Origin: Acidovorax sp. SUPP3334
Lineage (GTDB): Bacteria > Pseudomonadota > Gammaproteobacteria > Burkholderiales > Burkholderiaceae_C
Direction of reading: 5' to 3'
NCBI RefSeq assembly: GCF_030159055.1
Contig: NZ_BQXQ01000012.1
Span: 1 to 64,000, forward strand
DNA length: 64,000 bases
Of this stretch, positions 53,464 to 61,641 are shown in pieces. The translations under genes were made by a program, and so were the position numbers. Below the pieces are notes generated by a model, which was not told where the DNA came from, ran no database searches, and saw only the letters and a list, made by a program, of their open reading frames with translations. Numbering within the stretch: the stretch's first letter is position 1; each line of letters starts with the position of its first letter.

Positions 53464-53790
53464 TCAGCGCTGTACGCGGATGAGGTCGCCAGCGGCCGTC
53501 GCCGCATCGCGGGCACGGCCAAAGGCTGCGCCACTGGCGAGCGTGATGGCCCGGCCTTGCGCGTCCGGCTGGACCTGGGCACCCAGCGCGATCGCCCCGC
53601 CGGCTTCCACCAGGATCTCACCGTGCGTGCTCACTCCGGCTTGCTCGCCGATGTCGTAGTTGGTGTTGGGCACACCCAGCGCCGGATCGGTGGCGACCGC
53701 GGTGGCGCCCGCGAAGTTGGCAAAGCGAAAGCGCTGCAGCGCACCGGTGGCCAGCACCGAGGTGGCCATGAGAATTTTCTCAGTCAACAT
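53464..53790 (-). CDS. Capsid decoration/cement-like protein (DUF2190-like)
   Basis: The protein has 108 residues. An internal ATG (53769) gives MATSVLATGALQ, which may be the true start. Small beta-rich phrases (VEAGGAIALGAQVQPDAQGR, ITLASGAAFGRARDAA) match the short capsid cement proteins that follow Mu-like major capsid genes. It overlaps the preceding gene by 11 bp. Confidence 0.72.
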   Translation of the reverse strand: MLTEKILMATSVLATGALQRFRFANFAGATAVATDPALGVPNTNYDIGEQAGVSTHGEILVEAGGAIALGAQVQPDAQGRAITLASGAAFGRARDAATAAGDLIRVQR

Positions 53791-54232
53791 GGGTTGCTCC
53801 TTCAGGGATCGGAATCACGAGGCCCGCCAGGCGCTGCGCCTCGGCACCCCACAGTTCGATGTCGTAGCCGACGCCATAGACGCGGCCGTTGTGGCGGATG
53901 GGCACCGAGCCCACGATGTAGGTGCGCATGCCGAAGGCTTCACGACCAGGCACCGGTGGATCGCCTGCTACTGCCGGCGCGCCGCCCAGGTCGCCCGAGT
54001 CACTCGACTCGCCGAGGTCGCGGCCGATCGGGCCATCGCCTGCACTGGCTTGCCCGTTCTGCGGCGTTTCCAGCGCTGCCGTGCCGGCCGCCTGGGCCAC
54101 CGGCGCGGTACTGGCGTCTTGGGCCGCAGGGGCGCCTTCGGTCGGGGTGGTACTGGCATCGGCTGCGCCTTGCGTGTCAGCGGTCGAACCGGCGGCCACG
54201 GAGTTCGGGGTGGATCTCTTTGCGGTGGCCAT
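53780..54232 (-). CDS. Phage hypothetical protein after the capsid gene
   Basis: The 150-residue protein has a long disordered Ala/Thr/Ser/Gln-rich N-terminus (about 1-95) and a compact C-terminal segment (FGMRTYIVGSVPIRHNGRVY, YDIELWGAEAQRLAG) resembling a small structural domain found after capsid genes in B3-like phages. The start at 54232 lies just after the capsid stop codon. The function is unknown. Confidence 0.68.
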   Translation of the reverse strand: MATAKRSTPNSVAAGSTADTQGAADASTTPTEGAPAAQDASTAPVAQAAGTAALETPQNGQASAGDGPIGRDLGESSDSGDLGGAPAVAGDPPVPGREAFGMRTYIVGSVPIRHNGRVYGVGYDIELWGAEAQRLAGLVIPIPEGATHVD

Positions 54233-54234
54233 GA

Positions 54235-55170
54235 TCAAGCCGCTCCCGCCACGAGGTAGCCCGCTTCCGCGCCGAGCATGTAGGGGCGGAAGATGTCCGT
54301 GTTGCGGATGATTTCCAGCTTGCCGTCTTCGGTGCGGGTGTCCACCACCGGATTGCCCCTCTTGCGCAGCGTGTAGCCGAAGCTGGGCTCGTAGGCCGAG
54401 CGCACGGGTGCATCGCCAGCAGCGGCCGGGGCAGCGGTGGGGACATAGGCGAGCACCAGCGTGCCGCCCCACAGGTCTGTCACCGCGCCCGCATCGGTGG
54501 CATACACCCCCTTGCCCACCACGATGTTCTCGATCTCGAAGATCTCGCGCAGGTCGGCCAGTTGCACCAGGCGCGAGCGTGTGTCGCTCAGGATCGCCTT
54601 GAGCTTGGGGTGGCGCTTGAGGGCGCGCCAGCTCTTGTAGCCGATCACCATGGTGTTCGGCTCCTTGACCACCTTGTTACGCACGGCGGCCTTGGCATCG
54701 TCCACCACGCCCTCGGGGTCGCTTTCTTCGTTGGTGAACACGTCCGTGCCAGACAGGACGACCTTGTTGCCCGTCGGGTAGTTGGCCGGGTTCTGGGTCA
54801 TGCCGGCCACCATGGCTTCGTGGCGCAGGCGGATGCCCTCCACCACGCGATTGGTGGCATGCGCCTGCAGCGGAAAGGCGGCTTCAGCGTCTTCGCGGTA
54901 GTCGATCGGGTATTCCAGATCGTGCTCGTCCAGGCTGACGTCGATGCCGTCGAGGTCTTCCGGGTTGATCCGGTTGGACTTGGCCCGCAGCGCGCGCTCG
55001 GTCGCGTAGACCTTGAACGCTTCCTTGCCAAAGCGCGGGATCTTCCCGCCTTCCTTGTCCAGCGTCACGAACGGCAGCAACTGGTCGCCCACGAAGGCGG
55101 CGTTGCTGTAGCCGATGGCCAGCGCGCTGAGGACCGGGTCCACCACGCGCAGTTTGCTCAAACGTCCCAT
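54235..55170 (-). CDS. Major capsid protein
   Basis: The 311-residue protein begins MGRLSKLRVVDPVLSALAIG. It has HK97/P22-like features seen in B3-type major heads (FVGDQLLPFVTLDKEGGKIP, EDLDGIDVSLDEHDLEYPID, VIGYKSWRALKRHPKLKAIL). It is placed directly after the protease/scaffold gene, as in Mu-like phages. The full-length frame is intact. Confidence 0.83.
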   Translation of the reverse strand: MGRLSKLRVVDPVLSALAIGYSNAAFVGDQLLPFVTLDKEGGKIPRFGKEAFKVYATERALRAKSNRINPEDLDGIDVSLDEHDLEYPIDYREDAEAAFPLQAHATNRVVEGIRLRHEAMVAGMTQNPANYPTGNKVVLSGTDVFTNEESDPEGVVDDAKAAVRNKVVKEPNTMVIGYKSWRALKRHPKLKAILSDTRSRLVQLADLREIFEIENIVVGKGVYATDAGAVTDLWGGTLVLAYVPTAAPAAAGDAPVRSAYEPSFGYTLRKRGNPVVDTRTEDGKLEIIRNTDIFRPYMLGAEAGYLVAGAA

Positions 55171-55198
55171 GTGTTTCTCCTTGAGGTATGGGGGTCGG

Positions 55199-56377
55199 TT
55201 ACTTGTTGCGCATCACGGCGTGGGCCGCGGTGGCGTAGTCCACCTTGTGCTCTTTGGCATGCGCACGGATGCGCTTGTCCAGGGCCACGCGGTCTGGGTC
55301 GGCGCCTTCGGCGAACTCCACGGGCGTGGTGGCGTCGGCGCCATCCCCCGCGGCACGTTCGCGGGTGGCCTGCTCGCCGAACTCCACTTGCTTGGGCAGC
55401 GCCTGCAGCAGGTCGCGGAACACCTGGTGCAGCGGCTTCTTGTCAGCGCCTTCGCCGAACGCCACGTCGGGAGCGGCCTGCAGTTGCGCGCCGATGGCCG
55501 CCACCTGGCCCTTGAGGGCGGTGGGGATGCGTGCTTCGCCGGCCATGCTTTCGGCGAAGGCAGCGTTCTCGGCCAGCACTGCGGCCTGCTTGCGCTCTTT
55601 GTCAGCGGCCTGCAGCACGGCGATCTGCCGTGCCTGGGCCTCGTTTTCGGTGCGCAAACGCGCGGCTTCTTCTTCGGTCACTGCGGACTCCTTTGGTGGT
55701 GGATCGGTGGGGGAGGCTTCGCCTTGGGCGAACGCCACGGGCAGGCCTTGCGCCTGGCGGGTTTCGTTGACCGTCTCGGCAGCGCTCAGCTCAAGAGCGC
55801 GCACGTCGTAGTTGGGGAGCACCTTGTCAGCGTCTTCCTGGCCGAACTTGCCCAGAACCCACTCGCGCAGGTTGCGCAGCAGATTGGCAGTCGTCATGGC
55901 GTCCCACTCGCCGAAGGCCACGCCCTCCGCAAAGCAAACGCAGCCGTCGTCTGCATCGCCGAACTCGGGGTCGTCCAGGCCCTTGACGCCGGGAGGATGC
56001 GCACCCAGCACGCCGATGTGCCGCAGGTACCACACGCCAGGCACGGGGTTGTTGGTGGCATCGGGCCGGTAGAACTTGGCGCTGACCGTGCCCCAGCGGC
56101 CAGTGCGTGCCTCTTCGGCAAACGCTGGGTCGACCTTGGACGGCAGCGCGTAGAGGCCGCGGGCCTGCACAACCAGCTGATCCGCCCAGCCCTGGGCAGG
56201 CGCGTCAAGCGCGGGATGGCCCTTGACGATGGGGGCCTTGTGAATCTTGGGGTCGTAGGCGGCGGCGGTGGCGGCCAGATCGGCATCGCCGAACTCGATG
56301 GTCTCGCCTGCGACGGTCGTCCAGCGGCCGGGCTTGAAGATGTGCAGGGGCTTGGTGGCGGGGGCGACTTGGGGCAT
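55199..56377 (-). CDS. Mu gpI-type prohead protease/scaffold
   Basis: The protein has 392 residues from ATG 56377 (or three residues more from 56386). The N-terminal part (HIFKPGRWTTVAGETIEFGD, APIVKGHPALDAPAQGW) and the middle WGTVSAKFYRP match Mu gpI-like proteases. The C-terminal third is helical and acidic (EEEAARLRTENEAQARQIAV), as expected of the scaffold Z region. Unusually, it follows Mor after only about 80 bp, with no packaging genes between. Confidence 0.83.
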   Translation of the reverse strand: MPQVAPATKPLHIFKPGRWTTVAGETIEFGDADLAATAAAYDPKIHKAPIVKGHPALDAPAQGWADQLVVQARGLYALPSKVDPAFAEEARTGRWGTVSAKFYRPDATNNPVPGVWYLRHIGVLGAHPPGVKGLDDPEFGDADDGCVCFAEGVAFGEWDAMTTANLLRNLREWVLGKFGQEDADKVLPNYDVRALELSAAETVNETRQAQGLPVAFAQGEASPTDPPPKESAVTEEEAARLRTENEAQARQIAVLQAADKERKQAAVLAENAAFAESMAGEARIPTALKGQVAAIGAQLQAAPDVAFGEGADKKPLHQVFRDLLQALPKQVEFGEQATRERAAGDGADATTPVEFAEGADPDRVALDKRIRAHAKEHKVDYATAAHAVMRNK

Positions 56378-56465
56378 GGACCGCAATGTCGCGCGGCAGG
56401 CCCGCTGCGCCTAAATCAAGCGCTTGAACGTTTCGAGGGGTGGCCTCGCGCGCGGGCGAGGCGGA

Positions 56466-56861
56466 CTATTCCAAGACGAGGCGGCCCTGCCGGCGGCCCA
56501 GATCGTCCTGCAGCATGGCATCCATGATCTGGCGCACGCGGGTTGGGGTCAGATGGTACTCACGGGCCAGCTCGTTGTAGTTGCGCCCGGTGAAGCGCTC
56601 GTACATTTCGCGGTCGCGCAGGCTGGCCCGGTAGCGCAGGCCCTTGCCCAGGTAGAAGTTGCGGCCGCCTTCTTCCGCGCTCAGGCGCTCGGTCTGCCGC
56701 AGCGCCAGGGTGGCGAGCTTGTGCAGGCGCTGCGGGGTTGGCTCCGTCTCCTCGTCTTCCACCAGTTGCACGAACAGCCACTTGGCCACGGTGCGGAGGT
56801 TCTCCGGATACCCTGGATCGAGCTGCTCGTGCAACGGGGCGAGTTGGGCCAGATCAAGCAT
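56466..56861 (-). CDS. Mor-type middle/late transcription activator
   Basis: The 131-residue protein has the Mor/C fold: an N-terminal dimerisation part, then RNFYLGKGLRYRASLRDREM and a C-terminal helix-turn-helix (NYNELAREYHLTPTRVRQIM). In Mu, Mor activates the middle promoter that drives C. Here it may directly switch on the downstream late block. It overlaps the gp16 gene by 8 bp. Confidence 0.88.
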   Translation of the reverse strand: MLDLAQLAPLHEQLDPGYPENLRTVAKWLFVQLVEDEETEPTPQRLHKLATLALRQTERLSAEEGGRNFYLGKGLRYRASLRDREMYERFTGRNYNELAREYHLTPTRVRQIMDAMLQDDLGRRQGRLVLE

Positions 56862-57306
56862 CGCCGTCGCCCCGTGCCACCCACGCCTTGAGCGCCTCGA
56901 TCAGCGTGTCCAGCTGCGGCCCGGTGGCGAAGCGCAGTGCCGACACGCCGACCTGGCGGTGCACCCAGGTGTCGAGTGCGGCCTGGCTCTTGTTGTTGAC
57001 CAGGCCGTCGCGGTGTAGCTGGTGCCACAGCGCCCACACCTTGCGCTCGCGCGGGCTGGCCGCCTTCTTGGCCTGGTCGAACTGCTCGCGGGTCAGCGGG
57101 CGGCGGCGCGTGGTGGCCGGCACCAGGCCCTGGCGCTCGGCCAGGCCCTGCATGTGGTCGCGCACGCGCTGCTGCTCCGCTGCGGTCATGGCCTTGCTGC
57201 TGGTCTTGCCGGTGAGTTGCTGCAGGAGCACGCGGTAGTCGTCATCGCTTTGGGCCAGCTTGCCCTTGAGCACGTGGATGGCTGCGATGTGGTTCGCGGT
57301 CATCAT
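56854..57306 (-). CDS. GemA/gp16-family regulatory protein (DUF1018)
   Basis: The 150-residue protein begins with two Met codons and HIAAIHVLKGKLAQSDDDYR followed by LLQQLTGKTSSKAMTAAEQQ, the N-terminal signature of Mu gp16/GemA-like proteins. The C-terminal part (RKVWALWHQLHRDGLVNNKS) completes the family pattern. GemA modulates host gene expression and DNA topology in Mu. Start and upstream stop overlap (ATGA). Confidence 0.87.
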   Translation of the reverse strand: MMTANHIAAIHVLKGKLAQSDDDYRVLLQQLTGKTSSKAMTAAEQQRVRDHMQGLAERQGLVPATTRRRPLTREQFDQAKKAASPRERKVWALWHQLHRDGLVNNKSQAALDTWVHRQVGVSALRFATGPQLDTLIEALKAWVARGDGDA

Positions 57307-57545
57307 GCAAGCCCTCCGTGCAAAAACGATGCGATGCCATCCGTCTGGTGCGGGCCAGTCATGGGCGCGACCTGCCTGCGGCGGTCGGGCGCATAGGACT
57401 CGTAGTAGCAGGCTTTGCAGCAGTGATAGAGCCCGCCCGTGCCGCGGGGATCGCCGAAAAAGAACTCCGTGTCGGCCGGCCACGACTCGCCACACTTGCG
57501 GCACAGCTTTTCGCCGTTGACGATCTCACTTTTCGGTCGCGCCAT
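57303..57545 (-). CDS. Zinc-ribbon-like phage protein
   Basis: The 80-residue protein has Cys clusters CRKCGESWP and CCKACYYESY, consistent with a treble-clef or zinc-ribbon nucleic-acid-binding domain. The ATG at 57545 reads MARPKSEIVNG and lies 2 nt after the preceding stop. The spacing resembles that of a zinc-binding family common beside gp16 in Mu-like prophages. Confidence 0.7.
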   Translation of the reverse strand: MARPKSEIVNGEKLCRKCGESWPADTEFFFGDPRGTGGLYHCCKACYYESYAPDRRRQVAPMTGPHQTDGIASFLHGGLA

Positions 57546-57547
57546 GC

Positions 57548-57790
57548 TCACCCCAGTAACAGTGGCCCCAGCCACCAGTTCCAGAGACCGACAATGCTGG
57601 TCAGCAGAAACACCGCCTGCTGGGCAAACATGCGCCAGTGGCGATTGTTGAAGCTGAAGATCAGCCAGCCCACATTGCTGACCAGAAACGCACCGAATCC
57701 GAGCCCGGGCGGATAGGCCGTGGCCAGGAGCATCGCCCCCAGCATTCCGAACACGGCAGCAGCCGTTTCAAGGGCAAGTGCACCTCGCAT
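57548..57790 (-). CDS. Small phage membrane protein
   Basis: The 80-residue protein has three hydrophobic segments (FGMLGAMLLATAY, GFGAFLVSNVGWLIFSF, AVFLLTSIVGLWNWWLGPLL), so it is an integral inner-membrane protein. It lies in the early region, not beside an endolysin. A holin function is therefore possible but not supported. The start overlaps the previous stop. Confidence 0.68.
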   Translation of the reverse strand: MRGALALETAAAVFGMLGAMLLATAYPPGLGFGAFLVSNVGWLIFSFNNRHWRMFAQQAVFLLTSIVGLWNWWLGPLLLG

Positions 57791-58008
57791 CAGCGGCCCC
57801 TCGTTTTGAAGGCCACGGAGACGCTTTGCGGCATTTCCGCACCCGGTGCCCCGGCGCCGGCTTTGGGACGATTTGGGACGGGTTCTGGCGCGTCGGCGGT
57901 GCCTCTGGCCCCGATGGCGGCGGCGAGTACGAGTAAAGCCCGGTCAGCGTCTGCCCCGGTGAAGCGGATCGTCGTGCTGCGCGAGGTCTGACGTACACGG
58001 ATCGTCAT
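57790..58008 (-). CDS. Small early phage hypothetical protein
   Basis: The 72-residue protein begins MTIRVRQTSRSTTIRFTGAD and has an Ala/Pro-rich C-terminal half. Its ATG overlaps the stop of the rdgC-like gene (ATGA). No family was recognised. Confidence 0.6.
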   Translation of the reverse strand: MTIRVRQTSRSTTIRFTGADADRALLVLAAAIGARGTADAPEPVPNRPKAGAGAPGAEMPQSVSVAFKTRGR

Positions 58009-58421
58009 GCGCGGCTCCCTGCGCCGCCGAGCGCTTCGATCAGATCGGGAATCAGCTTCGCCAATTCGCCCGTGGCGATGGCCACGTCGGTATCGAAGCC
58101 GCCTTCGTCGGTCTTGGTGCCGTCGAACACGCAGTCGAGGAAGGCGATCTTGCGCACCTGCAGGCAGTCGGTCAGCAGGAACGACACGCGGTCGTCCCAG
58201 GTCATCGCGAGCTTGGTGGGCAGCTTGCCGGCGGCGATGTGCTCGCGCACTTCGTCGTCCACCATGGCGCCGTGCTCAGCGCCGCGGGGCGGCACCCAGC
58301 CGATGGACTTTTCTTGCGTGGCGCCGCACTCGACGAATGGCACCTTGGCGAGGGCTTGCTCGACCTGGTCAAGCCTAGCGGGCAGGCTGGTGACGCGGTA
58401 AATGATGGCGTTCTTGATCAT
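58005..58421 (-). CDS. Shortened RdgC-like recombination-associated protein
   Basis: The 138-residue protein joins an RdgC N-terminus (FKN-type MIKNAIIYRVTSLPARLDQV, GWVPP) to the RdgC C-terminus (KLAMTWDDRVSFLLTDCLQV, KIAFLDCVFD, ATGELAKLIPDLIEALGG). The usual protein has about 300 residues, so the central part of the DNA-encircling ring is missing, yet the frame is clean. RdgC binds DNA and limits RecA. The short form may be a phage-adapted DNA-binding variant. Confidence 0.78.
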   Translation of the reverse strand: MIKNAIIYRVTSLPARLDQVEQALAKVPFVECGATQEKSIGWVPPRGAEHGAMVDDEVREHIAAGKLPTKLAMTWDDRVSFLLTDCLQVRKIAFLDCVFDGTKTDEGGFDTDVAIATGELAKLIPDLIEALGGAGSRA

Positions 58422-58428
58422 GGATTCC

Positions 58429-58725
58429 TCACTTGAGCGCGTGACGGGTCACGGCAGTGATGCCGTTCGGAAACGGCGAGCCATCGGGCAGCGCCGCGGT
58501 GGTGGCGGTCGGCGGCTCTTCAAGGAACCCGGCCCGCTCTTGCCCGGTGGCCTTGAGGTACTCCACTTCGACCTTGGCTGTGTCCACAAGCACGGAAGCG
58601 ACCTGGGCAACGGCACGGGCGCGGTCAGGCTCCATGGGCTTGTCCCGGTCGCGCAGGTCGGCGAGCGTGTCCAGCAGGTGCTGGCGCAATTGGCTGATGT
58701 GCGGCGAGGCGGCTGCGGTGCTCAT
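58429..58725 (-). CDS. Early phage hypothetical protein
   Basis: The 98-residue protein is helical in its N-terminal half (HISQLRQHLLDTLADLRDRD, ARAVAQVASVLVDTAKVEVE), a pattern seen in small Mu-like early proteins, and Ala/Pro/Thr-rich later. It overlaps the HNH gene by 4 nt. The function is unknown. Confidence 0.65.
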   Translation of the reverse strand: MSTAAASPHISQLRQHLLDTLADLRDRDKPMEPDRARAVAQVASVLVDTAKVEVEYLKATGQERAGFLEEPPTATTAALPDGSPFPNGITAVTRHALK

Positions 58726-59444
58726 GCTTTTGCTCCTTCGCCAGACTCCCTGGCGATGCGATTGACTTGGCGGGTGATGGCCCCTTTGAGCTGGACCAGA
58801 CGCGCAAGCTCAGGGCTCTTGTTGCGTGGGTGGTTGCGGCGAGCGTTCTCGGCCCGCGTGATGCATTCGAGCCGGTCCACCGTGATCTCTTGAGACTTCA
58901 CGGTTTTCTTGCCAGGCCGGAACACCACGATGTGGCCGGCCGGGATGGCGCCATGGGCTTTGATCCACACCAGGCGATGCACGGCCACCCAGCGTCGCGC
59001 CGGGTAGATCGACGGGTCATCCGTCATCTTGCGTTCCAGGTAGCCGTCGGCGCAGATCCGCTCGCTGCCGATGGGCACGTAGTTATGACGCGCGGCACCT
59101 CGCAACTGGCCCTTCTTGAACTGGGTCGCGCGGGTGTTGGGGTGAGTGCCCGTCACCCCTTTGACGCCCTTGTTCCACGGCCTCGAGCCTGGCTGGAATC
59201 GAGATGCGACCATCGATGGCAACTGGTGCCCTCGATTGATGCGCCTGGACATATCCGAAGCCATGAAGGCGTCAGATTTGCACAGACCCAGCTGATGCGC
59301 CTTGCGGTACACCGCCTCGACCGGCCGCCCGAGTTCGCGGGCAAGGGTGCTCGCCAACAGATCGGGATACAGCTCGCGCAGCCGGCGCACTTCGTGTGGC
59401 GTCCAGGCGCGGCGCGGCGGCAGTATGTCTTGTGACTTGGTCAT
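58722..59444 (-). CDS. HNH endonuclease with SANT-like N-terminus
   Basis: The 240-residue protein has an N-terminal Myb/SANT-like helix-turn-helix (RRAWTPHEVRRLRELYPDLL). It continues with NUMOD-like NKGVKG phrases and an HNH-type core (RRWVAVHRLVWIKAHGAIPA, GHIVVF, RLECITRAENARRN). One His of the classical motif is replaced by Phe (VVF), as in many phage relatives. It could be a homing-type nuclease or a regulatory DNA-binding protein. It overlaps both neighbouring genes by 4 nt. Confidence 0.83.
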   Translation of the reverse strand: MTKSQDILPPRRAWTPHEVRRLRELYPDLLASTLARELGRPVEAVYRKAHQLGLCKSDAFMASDMSRRINRGHQLPSMVASRFQPGSRPWNKGVKGVTGTHPNTRATQFKKGQLRGAARHNYVPIGSERICADGYLERKMTDDPSIYPARRWVAVHRLVWIKAHGAIPAGHIVVFRPGKKTVKSQEITVDRLECITRAENARRNHPRNKSPELARLVQLKGAITRQVNRIARESGEGAKA

Positions 59445-59638
59445 GGAGCCTCCACCGACTCGTCATCCTTCAGGGCAAGGGCAACCGTCTCGATGGAGTC
59501 AGCCAAGCCACCGAGTTCGTTGACACAGTACTGGTCCAGATCCTCCCACTGCTCAGCCATCTGCATAACGCTTTCGCGCATGGTTCTCAAGCGGCGGATG
59601 TGTCGCGCCGCGAGTTGCTTCTTGGTAGGTGCGCTCAT
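59441..59638 (-). CDS. Small early phage hypothetical protein
   Basis: The 65-residue helical protein begins MSAPTKKQLAARHIRRLRTM and is basic at the start and acidic at the end. It overlaps both neighbours by 4 nt, in a chain of coupled early genes. No family was recognised. Confidence 0.62.
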   Translation of the reverse strand: MSAPTKKQLAARHIRRLRTMRESVMQMAEQWEDLDQYCVNELGGLADSIETVALALKDDESVEAP

Positions 59639-60024
59639 GCCGTGCCGCCTTCCTTGACCTCGCCTTGGGTGAGCTCCTGCCGCACCTGCAGCAGGCGTTG
59701 CGTGAGTAGGCCCAGTTTGGACTCGCGGCCCCAGTCGCCCGGGCGGCCCGCGTACTTGAGCAGCGGGTCAAGCACGTTGATCCACTTGGCGCGCTCTTCG
59801 ATGGATAAAGAGCACGTAGCGAGAGGCAAATCATCGAATGTCTTAGAGGCCGGTGCGCTGACGACCGCTGTAACGCGGCGCAGCACCTCGGCGAGCTCTT
59901 TGCGACTGTAGATGCCAGCCTCGAAGAGAGTGCCATCTTCTACTTTGTCTGCGATTACGGCTGCAAGTCGCACGAGCTCAGCAGAGGCAGCAAGTTGGAC
60001 TGAGGAAAAAGTTGTCATGCTCAT
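59635..60024 (-). CDS. Early phage hypothetical protein
   Basis: The 129-residue protein, mostly helical (LVRLAAVIADKVEDGTLFEA, SKLGLLTQRLLQVRQELTQG), belongs to no family recognised here. It is coupled by 4-nt overlaps to Gam upstream and to the next small gene. The base composition (lower GC at 59780-60000) differs slightly from its neighbours. Confidence 0.62.
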   Translation of the reverse strand: MSMTTFSSVQLAASAELVRLAAVIADKVEDGTLFEAGIYSRKELAEVLRRVTAVVSAPASKTFDDLPLATCSLSIEERAKWINVLDPLLKYAGRPGDWGRESKLGLLTQRLLQVRQELTQGEVKEGGTA

Positions 60025-60548
60025 TGCGTCACCTCGGCCGAAGCCTCAAATGGCGTGACGATGAAATCCTCGACGCCCGTCACGATGTTGATCCCAGCAA
60101 TGCCCCGCACCGCATCGGGCTCGTTCAGCATCGCTTCCTTGTTGGGCTCGTTCTTAACGCGCACGAAGCGGCCAAGGCCCATGCGCAGCAGGGTATCAAG
60201 CACCGGCTCGACGCCCCGGATGGAGACGCTGGGCGGGCGTTGCCGCCAGCTCACTTCGCCGGTGACCAGGTTGGCCGTCTTACCCAGCTTGTCGGCCTCG
60301 CCGCACAGCTCGACCCGGTGCGCTTCGCACCAGGCCTGGACGCCCGCCTGCAGGGATTCGATCCGCTGCGCCAGATCAGAGAGCGCGGGCTGGTGTTGCT
60401 GAGTGATCGCCGCGATCGCGTCGTTCATGGTGGCGCGTTCGCGCTCAAACTGGCGCTGCAGGTCGCCGATCAGGCGGATGGATTCGGCGCAGTCGTTCTT
60501 GCTCTGGGGGACTGCGGCCAGGGTCTTGGATTTGATTCGGGTTGCCAT
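60021..60548 (-). CDS. gam: Gam-type host-nuclease inhibitor
   Basis: The 175-residue protein matches Mu Gam. A long N-terminal coiled coil (RLIGDLQRQFERERATMNDA) is followed by the conserved GEVSWRQRPPSVSIRGVE and RVKNEPNKEAMLNEPDAVRG. Gam is a Ku-like protein that binds DNA ends and blocks exonuclease digestion. The frame is intact and the length is typical. Confidence 0.9.
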   Translation of the reverse strand: MATRIKSKTLAAVPQSKNDCAESIRLIGDLQRQFERERATMNDAIAAITQQHQPALSDLAQRIESLQAGVQAWCEAHRVELCGEADKLGKTANLVTGEVSWRQRPPSVSIRGVEPVLDTLLRMGLGRFVRVKNEPNKEAMLNEPDAVRGIAGINIVTGVEDFIVTPFEASAEVTQ

Positions 60549-60559
60549 GGCGGCTCCTT

Positions 60560-60820
60560 TCAGTGGATGGGGTTGTTGGCGCCCAGGCCCTTGCCTGTCG
60601 CACTGGCTTTCATGAGTTCGCCGGCATAAATACCCATGGCGAAACCGGCAGCACCAAGCGCGTCGGCTGGCAGCTGCATGCAGACGAAACGATGCACACG
60701 GGAAAGTCCTTCCAGGACCAGGAAGGCGTCTTGCTCGCCTTCCAGCGCTTGGATGATTCGGCGCGCGATGACCTCCGCGCGCTCCGAAAACTCGCTCTTG
60801 CTCAATGGTGGTTGGTGCAT
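60560..60820 (-). CDS. Early phage hypothetical protein
   Basis: The 86-residue protein (MHQPPLSKSEFSERAEVIAR, then IIQALEGEQDAFLVLEGLSR) has a helical first half and a small-residue-rich second half (ALGAAGFAMGIYAGELM). It is placed just upstream of gam. No family was recognised. Confidence 0.62.
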   Translation of the reverse strand: MHQPPLSKSEFSERAEVIARRIIQALEGEQDAFLVLEGLSRVHRFVCMQLPADALGAAGFAMGIYAGELMKASATGKGLGANNPIH

Positions 60821-60832
60821 GGGTACGTCCTC

Positions 60833-61024
60833 TCAGCAGCGGTAGCCGCGGCTTTCGATTCGGCGGTGATCGTCAGCACCTGCACGGGCTGCTGGCGCGG
60901 GGTTACGGGTCCATGCCGGCGCACGCATGCGGTCGTACTGGGCGGGCGGCACGGCATCCTCCGGACGGGGTGGGGCTTGGACCTTGCCGCGCGGTCGGCC
61001 CTTGGTGTTGATGGACTTGTTCAT
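60833..61024 (-). CDS. Small basic early phage protein
   Basis: The 63-residue, Arg/Pro-rich protein begins MNKSINTKGRPRGKVQAPPR. The ATG at 61024 overlaps the preceding stop (ATGA). The first ten residues recall AT-hook-like GRPRGK motifs, so DNA binding is possible. Confidence 0.58.
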   Translation of the reverse strand: MNKSINTKGRPRGKVQAPPRPEDAVPPAQYDRMRAPAWTRNPAPAARAGADDHRRIESRGYRC

Positions 61025-61641
61025 GGCTGCTCGCCTTTCTTGCGTGCGTCGATTTGCGCCCGCATCGCGCGGACCGTGGGGGATAGGCCGGCCGGTGCTG
61101 GCGCAGCAGCTGCAGGCCGCGGAGCCGGCGCTGCGGATGGCGCGGCCTGCTGCAGTACATCGCCCACCGCGGCCGGGCCATGGGTGGCGGCGCGACGTGG
61201 GCCGGTGCGCAGTTCTTGCTCGTGCTGCTGCTCGGCCTGGCCCTCCAGCTTGTCCGCCATGCCGGCCAGGATCGTGTAGAGGTAGCTGTGGTTCGTCATG
61301 GGCAGCGTCAGGCGATCCATGGAGCGGGCCGTCAGCATCTGCTCGATGGCCTGTGCCCAGTGCGCCAGAGGTGCTGCCCACTCACGGCCCTTGTGCGTGA
61401 TCGACTTGGCCTCCAGTCCGGGCAGCAGCTGGCCGATCAGGCGGAGCTTCTTCGTGTTGGTCAACCTTTGCGAGGGCGGCGTGAACAGGGTCAGGTACTG
61501 CATGACCAGGTTGCCCAATGGCACGCTGATGCTGGTCAATCGGTCGAACGTGCGGTCCGACTCCATCCGCCCCAGGAGCTGCTCGAACGTGAGTTCGGCG
61601 GAGCACACCGGGCAGGCGAGCTTTTCGGGGGCCTTGGTCAC
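61021..61641 (-). CDS. Early phage protein with N-terminal CxxC
   Basis: The protein has 206 residues from GTG 61641 (overlapping the previous stop, GTGA). An N-terminal ACPVCSAELTFEQLL gives a single CxxC. A helical core (LGNLVMQYLTLFTPPSQRLT, LRLIGQLLPGLEAKSITHKG) and a disordered Ala/Pro tail follow. Similar proteins sit after transposase B in B3-like prophages. The function is unknown. Confidence 0.66.
   Translation of the reverse strand: MTKAPEKLACPVCSAELTFEQLLGRMESDRTFDRLTSISVPLGNLVMQYLTLFTPPSQRLTNTKKLRLIGQLLPGLEAKSITHKGREWAAPLAHWAQAIEQMLTARSMDRLTLPMTNHSYLYTILAGMADKLEGQAEQQHEQELRTGPRRAATHGPAAVGDVLQQAAPSAAPAPRPAAAAPAPAGLSPTVRAMRAQIDARKKGEQP

Noticed and set aside
57548-57790. Holin for the prophage
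   Set aside because: The small membrane protein lies in the early region with no endolysin or spanin beside it. Membrane topology alone is insufficient.
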